64,000 nucleotides of DNA from Cytophagaceae bacterium. Its GTDB lineage: Bacteria; Bacteroidota; Bacteroidia; Cytophagales; Flexibacteraceae. The notes under the pieces were generated by a model. It was not told the origin of the DNA. It made no database searches and saw only the letters and a list, made by a program, of their open reading frames with translations. The translations under genes were made by a program, and so were the position numbers. The stretch spans positions 1 to 64,000 of the forward strand of contig JAIXYP010000060.1 in assembly GCA_027490155.1 (NCBI GenBank), in the 5' to 3' direction. Positions 10,101-19,352 of this stretch are shown here, piece by piece (the first letter of the stretch is position 1; every line of letters begins with the position of its first letter).

Positions 10101-13100
10101 GCACTCATGTGCCTTTGGTATAAACTCGGCTGGTACTAACCCTGTCTTCAGGACAAACTCGTTCAACCTGACTTTTAATGCTACATCAAACTCTGTCATT
10201 TTTGTACTACCTGCACTGACTTCATTTAACGCAGGCACCGGGACAGTAACATTTGATGTGCCGACTGGCGTAACAGCACAGCTAAATTTTGGCGTCAATT
10301 TCAACAACGTCGTTATGACAAGCAGTGGGGGGACGGTGTCAAATGGCAACACTTACAACTATACCATTGGAGGCGATCTAACCGTAAACAGCACCTTTAA
10401 CCTAGCCAACAACTCTGCTACCGCGACATTCAATAAGGCCGGTGCTCAGTTAATTTCGGGTAACACTGGCGCAATCAATTTAAGAACGGTTGTTATCAAT
10501 AGTGGAACAACCGTAAACGCAAGTTTTGCTAATAACCTTACAGTCGCTGGCTCCTTCACCAACAACGGTACTTTTAATCAGACAGCTGGTACATTTGTGC
10601 CTGACAATGTATCAGGCGTTACTGATGGCCGGTCAACCAACAATAGCACATTCTATAATCTGGCATTTACTGGCAACGGCCAACTGTGTTTATGGGATAT
10701 GAGCTGCACGATTACCAACAACCTTTCCTTTGGTTCAGCGGGGTCAGGCTGTACTGTCCAGATGGCTATTACAGGCACACCAGACTACATCACCACCAAA
10801 AACATTATTTTTAATAATGGTAATAATGGCTACGGGATAGACCTAACTGCTGGTAACCGCAACTTGGCCATTGATCTATCACATACCCTAGAGGTTAGCG
10901 GGTCGATCACACATAATAGCAGCAACTTTCCGAGCTTCATCGCTTTTCATACCAGAAGTGGATTCATTAATGCACTAAACATCGTGCTCAAATCGACAAC
11001 AGCAACCAACTCGATTGACCTGAGTAGCAACAATACGACCTGCTACCTTAACAATCTAACTGTCGATCCCACTAGCCAGTTTCCTATAACTGGTTTGATC
11101 GATGCAAGGCTTTATGGGACGTTGAACAACGCTAGCAACAACGATTTCATCCTCACTAATGGCCGTATATCTGGATATAGGACTGGTGCTACCATTAACA
11201 ATTCAGGTTCAGGTTTGTTACAGGTTTTCAATTTGTCAAATACCACTGGCACCCTTAATATCACTGGGGCTGTACGCTCTGCAGGCACAGGAAGTGGCAC
11301 AAACAACTTTCAAGGTGCGATTGACATTCAGTCAGGGGCCACCTTGGCACTTGGTAGTAGTACATTCACCACTGTCGGCTCAGGTGCCACCTATCGTTTT
11401 GCAGGTACACTTTCAGCTGGCACAAGCACCTGGATATTTGCTAACACAGGCACCCCTGACTTCAGGACAGACAATAATGTAACGTTCAATAATGTAACAT
11501 TAGCCTTAAGCGGTCCATCTTCTGTCAACCTTTCCAGGGATAATAGGACCTATACGTTTAATGGTACGGTGGAGGTCTCTACTTTCCAATTCACCGCAAC
11601 AGGTGGCAGTAACAGTGCCTCCTATGTCATTAATGGTTTGTTCAGGACGGCTAACCTCAATGGCTTGAACACAAATAACAGCTCAGCCATCAGTACCTCT
11701 AACTTTGGCACACTGACCCTTGGCTCAGGTAGCACAATAGAGTACAATGCTAGTGCAGGAATACAGTCAGTCTCAGCACTTACCAATGGCTATTATGCGC
11801 TGAACCTAACTAATGGCGGGACCAAACAAGCAGTAGGCAGCTTCAACATCCAGGGTGGTAGCACCATGAACATCAATGCAGGTGTTACTTTCAATGCATC
11901 CACATTTACACTTGGTAGGACGGGATCGGGCACTGCCAATTTCTCGATCAATGGTACGTTACAAACAGGAAACGCAAATGGGTTTAATGCTGCTGCTGGC
12001 TCCATCACTACCGCCAACACTGCCATCACCCAAGGTGCAAGTTCTATAATTGAGTACACAGGTTTGGTCGCACAATCCGTAACCAATATATCTAGCCCAA
12101 GTCAAAATTACCTCAACTTGCGTCTGAGCAACAACATTGGGCTTTCCTTGGCAGCCAACACTGTTATCGAAACGAGCTTGACCTTAAATGGGGGATCCTT
12201 AACCTTAGGCAATAATGACCTAACCCTAGGCACAAGCGCTAGCAACTTAGGGACTTTGACAGTCAACTCTGGTCTATTGGCCACCACGGGTACAGGTCGC
12301 TTTGTTCGTTGGTTTGGCACTAGCGGTTTGCCAACAACTACTGCATCAGGAGTTAGGTTCCCTGTCGGCACTACGTCTTCTGACCGTAGTATCTACTTAG
12401 CCTTTAGTAGTTCAACTGCAATAAGCGCTGGTGGCACGATTGGTGTCAACCATAGCCTTGCCAACGGCATTTCGGCAGTTGGTTCACCATTTGCAGATGG
12501 TACAGGCGGCGATTTGGTAAGCATAAATTTCCGCACCAATGCAGGCTGGAGCTTTAGCACCCCATCAGCCCCTACCCTTTCTGGTGGCGAAAGTATTTTG
12601 GTTGAGGCTCGCGGATCAAACATTGCAGCAATAACGACCAGTTCAGAGGCACGTTTTGTCAATGTACCGGGTCCTGCGACGGGTACCTCAGTTAACGGAG
12701 CAGGCACAGTCACGTCGCCTATTGCTTACAGATCTGACCTTAGCTTGGCCAACCTGACTAGCGCAGCTTGGTACATTGGGGCACCAACAATGCAAGCAGT
12801 GATTGTTGCCGTCAACGGATCTGCTGCGAACTGGGCAACCAACACTACTTGGAGCAGCAACACCGTGCCGACCAGCACAGATTATGTTGTCATTCCGTCT
12901 AGTGCTGCAGTTGTAAACTTGGCAGGTGGTGCACCATACCAATGCCTCACGCTCCAGGTTGATCAAGGTGCCAACCTAAACCTTTCAACAAACACATTGG
13001 TACCAGCAACTGGTGGGGTGGTTAACATTTTTGGCACGGCTAGTACCCAAAACGCTAATGGTATTGCATTGTCGCCATCTGCCAGTATCAGCAGCACCAA

Positions 13101-16100
13101 TACCCCGACTATCTCGTTTGGCACAACAGGCACTGCAAACTATAACGGTACTGGCACCCAAACAATTTCAGGTATTCAGTATAATAACCTCACAATTTCT
13201 ACAGCAAGATCTGGCTCACCTTCTATTACTTTGGATGGCACCAATTCGATCGGGATAACAGGGGCACTCAGCATTACCGCCACAGGAGTTGGTTCGTACA
13301 TCAGCACAGGCAACACCATAAATTTTAATGGGTCGCTTACCCAAACGATCCCTGCATTCAGCGGGTACAATAACTTAACTAGTAGCAATTCTGGAGCTAG
13401 GACACTTGCTGGCAGTGGCAACATTGATATTGCTGGCACATTCACACCAGGGACCAATACTTACACAATTACTGGCAGTACTGTTCGGTTCGTAAGCAGC
13501 GGAACCCAGACGATACCAGCCTTTAACTTCCAGAACCTGACAAGCACCAATAGTGGTACCAGGACCTTAGCAAGTAGCGGTAATATCGGTATTGCAGGAA
13601 CTTTTACCCCTGGCACCAATGCCTACACCAATATTGGTAGCACGGTGATCTATAATGGCACAGGTGCACAAACAGTTGCCACGTTCAACTACAACAACCT
13701 CACCGTGAATGGTGGGCGTGGTAGCAATACTGTGACAATTGGTGCAACAGTTGGTATCGCTGGGGCACTAAGCCTTAACAGCTCAGTCACTTATGACTTC
13801 ACTAACAATAACAGTATTGTTAACTACAATGGTGTAGGAAACGTAAGTCAGACCATCTTGGGAGGCAACTTTTTCGTCTACAACAACCTGACCATTTCTT
13901 CGGCTTTGACTGGGGCAAACACCGTGACACTTGACCCAACAAATGCGATTAGGTTACGTGCCTTCTCGCCAGTGGTTAACCCAGGTGGGGCAGGATATGT
14001 TGTGACCGGTAGTCAAATCCAGTTCACCGCTGGTGGTGCAACGATACCGTCTTTTGTGTATAACAACATTGCGACCTTCAACAATGCCCACACCTTACCG
14101 TCTGGAGGCAATATCGAGATCTTAGGTACTTGGACAACCTCAACTGGGCTGACTTTGACTCCGAATACAAGCACGGTCAAGTTTAGCACAGCCAACAACA
14201 TTACCTTGCCAGATGCAGGTCCATACTTCAACCTCCAGATTACTGGTGCAGGTATCAAAACAGTTGGTCGAGTCACTGTAATCAATAATCAGCTCACACT
14301 CGATAACTCATACCTCAGTATGGGTGCTGGTGATGGTGTCGAGATTGGCACAAGCGCAGCCTCCCCTGGTTCGTTGTCTGTCATTGGTGCTGCTGGTATC
14401 ATCAACAATCAAGGCAATAACTCTGCAGCATGTTATATGCTGCGCTGGTTTGGGACCACTGGCCTACCGACCACTTTCGGTAATGGCGGCCTGTTCCCGA
14501 TCGTTAGGTGGTATAACAACATCCTAAGTAGCCGCTATTTGTACCTGAACTTCAGCTCTGCGACCGCATTTTCGACTGGTGGCTCAGTACGCGTCACGTA
14601 CAACAATGGCTCTGGAGTCAGTCAGGATGGATCTGTACCATTTACGCTGTTTGCTGACAACTCAGGCCCTACAGTAAATCTTGTACGCGGTGCCGCCTAC
14701 CGTTGGGCCATATCAACACCATCTACTCCTATCCTAGCGGGTGGGGAGTCAATTGGTCTTAGGTTAGAGAATGCAGGGTCAATGCGGGTTAGCATCCCAG
14801 CCAATACGCGTGCCATCAACTTTGTGACTGGTAGCGGTATTTTCCAACAAGCACCAGGCACCTCGCAATCAGGTGGTGGTACCCAAACTGAACCAACATG
14901 CTCGAAATCGGGCCTAACAGTTGCTAACCTCACTGCCAACAACTGGATGCTTGCTACTGACAAATTAGTCGGTCAGGTCATAGCCTCAGGCATCTGGAGC
15001 AATACAGGTATCTGGTTAGGTGGCAATATCCCTGGCACAACTGACGATGTATTTATTCCGGCACCGTATGATGTGTCTCTTGTGAGTAACATTACCCTCA
15101 ATAGCCTAGACATCAACAGTGGAGCAAGCCTCAATACCAATAGCAATATCATAACCCTTGGTGCAGGACAAACATTGACTGTGGGTGGTTTGCTTCGCCT
15201 TGCAGGTCCATCCCTAAACCAAGCAAATAACTCGGCACTAAGCACAAACAATGCACCTGTTTTAGTTCTGGGCCCTAGCTCAACAGTTGAATATTCTAGC
15301 TCAGGGGCTCAAACTGTTGATAACCTCAACTATGTTAACCTGACCATGAGTAACACCGGTAGTCGGACGTTTAATGGCAATTTAGGTGTGTCTGGTAGTT
15401 TCAACCTTAATGGTAGCAATGCTTTCACAACCACTGGCTCAACGATCGACTTTAACGGAACCACAGCCATTACAGTGCCAGGCTTCAATTATAATAACTT
15501 GACTATCTCTGGCAACAAGGCTGCGAATAACGTCACTTTTGCTGGCACAGTCTCGATGACTGGTAGCTTTAGCCCGAACGCTACATTTAGCTCAGGCGGA
15601 TATATAGTGGCTGGCTCAACGCTGGAGTTCACAGGTACATCAGCCTCAACCGTCCCTGCCTTCACGTACAACAACCTGACACTTAGTGGTATCCGCGGAT
15701 CAAATAATATCACCTTTAGTGGCGCATCTACGATCCTCGGTACCTTTAGCCCAACGGCCACTTTTGGTGCTGGAAACTATGTCACGACAGGTAATACCCT
15801 CACCTTTGATGGCACAGCTGCCCAAACCGTACCTGCCTTTACCTACAACAACCTAAGCATTGCAGGTAACAGGACAAGCAATAATGTGACCCTCACAGGG
15901 GCAATAAATATTGTTGGTAGTTTCAGCCCATCTGCAACGTTTGCGGGCGGTAATTATGTTACGACAGGCTCGACTGTTAACTTCAATGGAACGGGTGCCC
16001 AGACGATACCTGCTTTCAACTTTAACAACCTAACGGTCAGCAATGCACGAGGCAGCAACAACCTGACCTTAGGTGCAGGCACTGTCGGCGTAGCTGGGGA

Positions 16101-18183
16101 TTTTGTCAACAATGCCACCTTTGGTACTGGTACTTGGGTCAGCACAGGCAACACGGTTGACATGACGGGGTCAGGTAGCCAAACCCTACCAGGTGCTGGC
16201 ATAATCCTCAATAACCTGAGCAACTCAGGCAACGGCAACCGTACTTGGGCGGCGAGCACAATCAACCTTTTAGGCACCTTCAACCCTGGTAATGGAACCT
16301 ATACCGCCCCAGTTGGCAGCACAGTTAACTATGCAGGAGGTAACGGACAAACCATCCAGGCGATTAACTACTATGCCCTCACTAGCATAAACAACAATCG
16401 GATGCTGAGCCCAACTGGGGTTATTGACATCGCACATAATTTCGCTCCGGGCTCTGGTGCCTATACCACTACCGGATCAACTGTTCGATTTAGTGGTGGC
16501 AATGCCAACATTGCAGGCGTCAATGGTGGTTTCCAAAACGTCACGATTGAAACCTCGGGCACCAAGACGTTAACATCTGCAGCATCTATGCTTGCAAACT
16601 CGACCCTAGCCTTGAACGCAGGTGTGTTGAATAATTCCAGCTTTGGCCTTAGCCTAGGCAACGGTTGCACAATCACCCGCACTACCGGAAGTCTATCCAC
16701 AGCGCCTACTTTTGGCACGAGTGCGAACGTTACTTATCTGGCAGGTCTATCCCCTGGTCCAGAGCTACCTACTTCAAGCACAGTCTTGCAAACTCTGACC
16801 ATCAACCCTGGGATCGGCAACACCGTAACATTCAACACAAGTTCTAATCCGATCGTTAACACCAACTTGGCCCTAGTTGATGGTAAACTGGCTATCGGGA
16901 CCAATACACTAACCTTGATGGCCACGGTATCAGGCGCTGGCAACATCTCTGGCGATGCAACAAGCAATCTGACCATTGCTGGCAGCACTGGCGTCAATGC
17001 TGGCAACCTTTCATTTGGTCCTTTGGCTGGTGACCGTCAGCTGAACAACCTTAGCATCACTCGTAATGGTGGCTCCTGTGCTCTAACTTTAGGCTCAAGC
17101 CTTGCGGTTGCAGGCACATTGGCTTTCGGAACCTCTAGCACTTGCAAAATCCTGACAGGGTCAAACACCCTAGATCTCGGTAGTACAGGAGTTATCACGG
17201 GCGAGGCCAATGGTCGATATGTAGTAGGCAATCTGTCCGTTAGTAGGACGCTCAATACAGGAAGCAACAGCTTTGGCAATGTTGGTGCCTCGATGTATTG
17301 CAGCAATTGCAACATCGGCCTCACAAGTGTCTTGCGCAAGTCCGGCAGCGGCACCTCTGTCCTGTCTAGTCTTGGTACACGGTCAATCAATCGGACATAT
17401 GATATTGAGCCAACTAGCCAGCCCGTAATCCCTGTCAACCTGCGCCTGAGCTGGATCTCAGACGATAACTATTATAGCACACCTGCGACCAATGGCCGTG
17501 TCTGGAGATCAACTGACAATGGTACAACCTGGACCAAAGTAGGTACCATGCAGAACTTCAACAATGGCTATATGGACGTACTGGCTGATCATTTTTCGGA
17601 CTGGACTATTGCTGATGCCAATAATCCATTACCATTGGAGCTCGTATCCTTCAGTGGGAGCTGGTTTAGCAATGCTGCTCAGCTTCGCTGGTCAACAATC
17701 TCAGAAAGCAATACCTCACATTTCGAGGTTGAGCGCAGTCAGGATATGGTATCCTACGATCGTATAGGAACCATTAAGGCCGCTGGTAATAGTACGAACT
17801 TGCTAAACTATCGTCATGACGATAAAACAGCTAAGGCTGGCAAACTGTACTACTATCGCCTTAAACAAGTTGATGTAGATGGGCAGTTCACCTATTGTAC
17901 TGCTATTAGGCTCAATACGGGCGAAGGTGGAACTTACATTGTCTATCCGAACCCTGCCACGGGCCATGCCTCTGTCACTTTGCCTTCAGACGCTGCCGGA
18001 GAATATCTAATCACGATCACCGACGCCGTAGGCAAGGTTGTTAAAACTGAGACCATCCAGAACGTGATGGGCGCAACCACTACAACACTCGACATAAGTG
18101 GCATGACCCAAGGGATTTATGTTGTATCCATATCTGGATCAATAATGTCCACCACAGTGAATCAGAAATTGGAGATCAGGTAA
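7153..18183 (+). CDS. Giant secreted beta-strand repeat protein with T9SS sorting domain
   Basis: Predicted cell-surface or secreted protein of 3,676 residues, probably an adhesin or matrix protein. A hydrophobic signal (LAILCFGLLAILVSSLPSFA, about 57-77) precedes a cleavage site at FAQ. The start is GTG at 7153; ATG at 7201 (residue 17) would shorten the long n-region and is an equally good choice. The body is rich in Asn, Thr, Ser and Gly and poor in charge, built of short beta strands. Three similar tryptophan modules occur near residues 82-115, 1881 and 2609 (W-x-T-G-T-N-W, NTTWSSNTVP, SNTGIWLGGNIPGTTDDV), each followed by beta repeats. Two RWFGT(S/T)GLPTT segments lie near 1718 and 2430. 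Near 3490 is a PLELVSFSG module, and the end (YPNPATG onward) is a type A sorting domain. No catalytic motif was seen. Confidence 0.85.
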   Translation: MPNLSELKNTITSPLRMTTNLNSNPVACCHKLTSSDNKLAQAPNPPSLGFAGKTLRSLAILCFGLLAILVSSLPSFAQTTYTWASTSAGGSWATGTNWTPTRSSPANNDVLVFNVSSNVTITAIPTQTIGRLRVTGSGVVTLQSSGNITLTVQAGGTSPQVDLAAGGIIVNGITSNTINLSVANGNTIRTTTGTSLAFTNLATLTNNGVTFTQNGVIFDFQSGSAYTHAVNQGTIPVGTWNANSTVSLTSMTNGNGSGLANIGNINQAFGNLTVACSQTTDLSLNVNSSFSVAGTFLVNGNTSGSAGTQYNGNGTRYALKLVSSVSGGSVTISLNHVTLTGSTNVCLVVFSDAPASGGNSVTVNVTGTITLGNNSNQARLIFVGNTAPATITCTGTSLTNIGNNSTLVFLDHGNLLNGCNVNVTMLSSISTSTSSSQFWPLRAYANSSSNGSSNSVLNATIGSFTTPCTITNQGTSGFNILAQNSGSAASQSNNQVTFNVYGNVVQNSGTPTITVNPTDRADANRQVATLNIYQTTGGLNGNLTISSGNFIMGQNNNVLASNGNRSFLNVEGNISGGTITSSNNRLNMVGQVRLFGPASRLATTGTLNLSNAIDLIIDNGVGNSTTLDNTVNLNSGFSYLKLTSGNLNLNAKTFSVAANTWVFKSLGTVSATPSYTAPINYHYSGTTTTGPELSTSLNTGTIVVASGANITSGGNFRFQTRFVNKGTFTQSTSFTTTSVNGVTLTDSAAAGTSTTFGQLATLNTSGGNWWVNDLSFTVAGNWSTSQTGGSIGLHFIKGNTVSSRTVNVVGNFTIGAGTYFDMTGNTTPTLTSSGPDHSLVVGGNFTYNNGNDLCRFVYINGNFLQAVNLTIGGTGSSAFGVSSITSTTNLTLKNLSFTGVGSVASSNVTCNIYGSVSNTATTNVTISGGRMNFLGGPYSFTQNLGTANGGTLSLFNVTMEGSGTVVNMLQNISISGTGTSDLWHSCAFGINSAGTNPVFRTNSFNLTFNATSNSVIFVLPALTSFNAGTGTVTFDVPTGVTAQLNFGVNFNNVVMTSSGGTVSNGNTYNYTIGGDLTVNSTFNLANNSATATFNKAGAQLISGNTGAINLRTVVINSGTTVNASFANNLTVAGSFTNNGTFNQTAGTFVPDNVSGVTDGRSTNNSTFYNLAFTGNGQLCLWDMSCTITNNLSFGSAGSGCTVQMAITGTPDYITTKNIIFNNGNNGYGIDLTAGNRNLAIDLSHTLEVSGSITHNSSNFPSFIAFHTRSGFINALNIVLKSTTATNSIDLSSNNTTCYLNNLTVDPTSQFPITGLIDARLYGTLNNASNNDFILTNGRISGYRTGATINNSGSGLLQVFNLSNTTGTLNITGAVRSAGTGSGTNNFQGAIDIQSGATLALGSSTFTTVGSGATYRFAGTLSAGTSTWIFANTGTPDFRTDNNVTFNNVTLALSGPSSVNLSRDNRTYTFNGTVEVSTFQFTATGGSNSASYVINGLFRTANLNGLNTNNSSAISTSNFGTLTLGSGSTIEYNASAGIQSVSALTNGYYALNLTNGGTKQAVGSFNIQGGSTMNINAGVTFNASTFTLGRTGSGTANFSINGTLQTGNANGFNAAAGSITTANTAITQGASSIIEYTGLVAQSVTNISSPSQNYLNLRLSNNIGLSLAANTVIETSLTLNGGSLTLGNNDLTLGTSASNLGTLTVNSGLLATTGTGRFVRWFGTSGLPTTTASGVRFPVGTTSSDRSIYLAFSSSTAISAGGTIGVNHSLANGISAVGSPFADGTGGDLVSINFRTNAGWSFSTPSAPTLSGGESILVEARGSNIAAITTSSEARFVNVPGPATGTSVNGAGTVTSPIAYRSDLSLANLTSAAWYIGAPTMQAVIVAVNGSAANWATNTTWSSNTVPTSTDYVVIPSSAAVVNLAGGAPYQCLTLQVDQGANLNLSTNTLVPATGGVVNIFGTASTQNANGIALSPSASISSTNTPTISFGTTGTANYNGTGTQTISGIQYNNLTISTARSGSPSITLDGTNSIGITGALSITATGVGSYISTGNTINFNGSLTQTIPAFSGYNNLTSSNSGARTLAGSGNIDIAGTFTPGTNTYTITGSTVRFVSSGTQTIPAFNFQNLTSTNSGTRTLASSGNIGIAGTFTPGTNAYTNIGSTVIYNGTGAQTVATFNYNNLTVNGGRGSNTVTIGATVGIAGALSLNSSVTYDFTNNNSIVNYNGVGNVSQTILGGNFFVYNNLTISSALTGANTVTLDPTNAIRLRAFSPVVNPGGAGYVVTGSQIQFTAGGATIPSFVYNNIATFNNAHTLPSGGNIEILGTWTTSTGLTLTPNTSTVKFSTANNITLPDAGPYFNLQITGAGIKTVGRVTVINNQLTLDNSYLSMGAGDGVEIGTSAASPGSLSVIGAAGIINNQGNNSAACYMLRWFGTTGLPTTFGNGGLFPIVRWYNNILSSRYLYLNFSSATAFSTGGSVRVTYNNGSGVSQDGSVPFTLFADNSGPTVNLVRGAAYRWAISTPSTPILAGGESIGLRLENAGSMRVSIPANTRAINFVTGSGIFQQAPGTSQSGGGTQTEPTCSKSGLTVANLTANNWMLATDKLVGQVIASGIWSNTGIWLGGNIPGTTDDVFIPAPYDVSLVSNITLNSLDINSGASLNTNSNIITLGAGQTLTVGGLLRLAGPSLNQANNSALSTNNAPVLVLGPSSTVEYSSSGAQTVDNLNYVNLTMSNTGSRTFNGNLGVSGSFNLNGSNAFTTTGSTIDFNGTTAITVPGFNYNNLTISGNKAANNVTFAGTVSMTGSFSPNATFSSGGYIVAGSTLEFTGTSASTVPAFTYNNLTLSGIRGSNNITFSGASTILGTFSPTATFGAGNYVTTGNTLTFDGTAAQTVPAFTYNNLSIAGNRTSNNVTLTGAINIVGSFSPSATFAGGNYVTTGSTVNFNGTGAQTIPAFNFNNLTVSNARGSNNLTLGAGTVGVAGDFVNNATFGTGTWVSTGNTVDMTGSGSQTLPGAGIILNNLSNSGNGNRTWAASTINLLGTFNPGNGTYTAPVGSTVNYAGGNGQTIQAINYYALTSINNNRMLSPTGVIDIAHNFAPGSGAYTTTGSTVRFSGGNANIAGVNGGFQNVTIETSGTKTLTSAASMLANSTLALNAGVLNNSSFGLSLGNGCTITRTTGSLSTAPTFGTSANVTYLAGLSPGPELPTSSTVLQTLTINPGIGNTVTFNTSSNPIVNTNLALVDGKLAIGTNTLTLMATVSGAGNISGDATSNLTIAGSTGVNAGNLSFGPLAGDRQLNNLSITRNGGSCALTLGSSLAVAGTLAFGTSSTCKILTGSNTLDLGSTGVITGEANGRYVVGNLSVSRTLNTGSNSFGNVGASMYCSNCNIGLTSVLRKSGSGTSVLSSLGTRSINRTYDIEPTSQPVIPVNLRLSWISDDNYYSTPATNGRVWRSTDNGTTWTKVGTMQNFNNGYMDVLADHFSDWTIADANNPLPLELVSFSGSWFSNAAQLRWSTISESNTSHFEVERSQDMVSYDRIGTIKAAGNSTNLLNYRHDDKTAKAGKLYYYRLKQVDVDGQFTYCTAIRLNTGEGGTYIVYPNPATGHASVTLPSDAAGEYLITITDAVGKVVKTETIQNVMGATTTTLDISGMTQGIYVVSISGSIMSTTVNQKLEIR
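13141..13960 (+). repeat. Degenerate 54-61-residue coding repeats, first block
   Basis: In-frame repeats inside the giant gene, each opening with an (F/Y)NGTGxQT(I/V) strand followed by a YNNLT strand. Units start at 13141, 13324, 13489, 13651 and 13825, giving spacings of 183, 165, 162 and 174 bases. They are diverged in both DNA and protein, consistent with old duplication. Confidence 0.75.
15451..16161 (+). repeat. Regular 177-base (59-residue) tandem coding repeats
   Basis: Four consecutive units start at 15451, 15628, 15805 and 15982, exactly 177 bases apart; the last unit is 60 residues. Each reads F-x-G-T-x-A-x-T-(V/I)-P-x-F-x-(Y/F)-N-N-L, then a GSF/GTFSP strand, then Y-(V/I)-x-(T/A)-G-(S/N)-T. 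The regular spacing and higher similarity mark the most recently amplified part of the giant protein. Confidence 0.85.
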
Positions 18184-18219
18184 TCCTAGCTACTATTCTG
18201 AGTCAACAGAAGTAAATGG

Positions 18220-18257
18220 ACACCACACCTTGTTAGATAGGGTGTGGTGTTTTTTTG
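18220..18257 (+). terminator. Intrinsic terminator of the giant gene
   Basis: A perfect 10-base-pair stem, ACACCACACC (18220-18229) with GGTGTGGTGT (18241-18250), and an 11-base loop, followed directly by a run of T. It sits 36 bases after the stop codon and should isolate the giant gene from rsmA. Confidence 0.88.
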
Positions 18258-18386
18258 GGACATTACTTTACCTAGTTCTTTCAGCCAAAGTGCCATACCA
18301 ATATCCGTTCTGGCTAAATCTGACCTACGGATACCCGATGCTGTAGACTTGTTGGCTAACTTGCAGACCATTAGCGCTATCGGTAG

Positions 18387-19259
18387 ATGAAACAAAAATC
18401 AGCAGGAAACAAAGGCAAGTTTGGCAGCAAAGGCAACATTAGGCCAACGCAAGACCAGCATGACCCTATAAGGGCCAAAAAGCACCTTGGCCAGCATTTC
18501 CTGAAGGACATGTACATCGCCGAATCAGTTACGAAGCTAGCTTCAGGGCATAAAGGATATACAACCCTACTTGAGATAGGCCCTGGCACTGGAGTCCTTA
18601 GTCAGTTTTTAGTCAAGAACCCCCAGTTTGACCTCTGGATGGTGGATATTGACGCCGAAAGCGTGAACTACCTGCATAAGCACTATCCTGAGTTTCGGGA
18701 CAAGACGATCCTCGGTGATTTTCTATCATGGGATTTGCCCACACAATTTGCTGGGCCAATTGGCATTGTAGGTAATTTCCCATACAATATCAGCAGCCAG
18801 ATCTTCTTCAAAGTTCTGGACAATAAGGAACAAGTGATGGAGGTCGTCTGCATGCTCCAGAAGGAGGTTGCAGAGCGTCTTTGTAGCCCTCCAGGTAACA
18901 AAGATTACGGGATTTTGTCAGTACTGCTCCAGGCCTGGTATGACATGGAATATTGCTTCACTGTTGACGAGCATGTCTTCAGCCCACCACCCAAAGTAAA
19001 AAGCGGGGTGATCAGGGTGCGGCGGAACAACCGCACTGAACTACCATGCAATCCGGCACTTTTCAAGCAAGTGATCAAGCAGGGTTTCAACAATCGGCGC
19101 AAAACTTTGCGCAATGCCCTACGCGGACTTAACTTAGCACCAGAGGTCTGGACAGAACCTGAGATCCAGCACTGGCTAGACAAACGCGCAGAGCAACTTG
19201 GCGTTGAAGACTTCATCGTCTTGACTCAGGCCTTGACACCAGCTATGTTAGCTCGCTAA
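18387..19259 (+). CDS. rsmA: 16S rRNA (adenine1518-N6/adenine1519-N6)-dimethyltransferase
   Basis: Cytoplasmic RsmA/KsgA enzyme that dimethylates two adjacent adenines in the 3'-terminal hairpin of 16S rRNA during small-subunit maturation. It has 290 residues, close to the family norm. The signature KKHLGQHFL (31-39), SAM motif LEIGPGTG (62-69) and catalytic NFPYNIS (130-136) are intact. A basic, low-complexity extension of about 28 residues precedes the conserved start; KGKFG and similar Lys/Gly-rich tails are common in Bacteroidota homologs. It is followed after 93 bases by mgtE on the same strand. Confidence 0.95.
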   Translation: MKQKSAGNKGKFGSKGNIRPTQDQHDPIRAKKHLGQHFLKDMYIAESVTKLASGHKGYTTLLEIGPGTGVLSQFLVKNPQFDLWMVDIDAESVNYLHKHYPEFRDKTILGDFLSWDLPTQFAGPIGIVGNFPYNISSQIFFKVLDNKEQVMEVVCMLQKEVAERLCSPPGNKDYGILSVLLQAWYDMEYCFTVDEHVFSPPPKVKSGVIRVRRNNRTELPCNPALFKQVIKQGFNNRRKTLRNALRGLNLAPEVWTEPEIQHWLDKRAEQLGVEDFIVLTQALTPAMLAR

Positions 19260-19352
19260 CTTCCGGTAAGGCAACATATGCTGATTGCTAATTTACCGTA
19301 TCAGCAATAAACCCTAACTTCCTTAAACAGCCTAAGAACGGCACAGGCAGCC

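Noticed and set aside
13141-16161. Regularly spaced repeats considered as a CRISPR array
   Set aside because: Units are 162-183 bases, lie in frame within one coding sequence and have no short identical repeats or unique spacers.
16683-17438. Long antisense open frames inside the giant gene (for example 133 codons at 17037-17438)
   Set aside because: They mirror the Asn/Thr/Ser-rich repeat codons of the sense gene, have proline- and leucine-rich random sequence, no signal or domain, and occur all along the array.
19279-19306. TGCTGAT/ATCAGCA inverted repeat as a Mg2+ riboswitch before mgtE
   Set aside because: Only a 7-base stem in a 93-base gap, with none of the larger conserved structure of known Mg2+ riboswitches.
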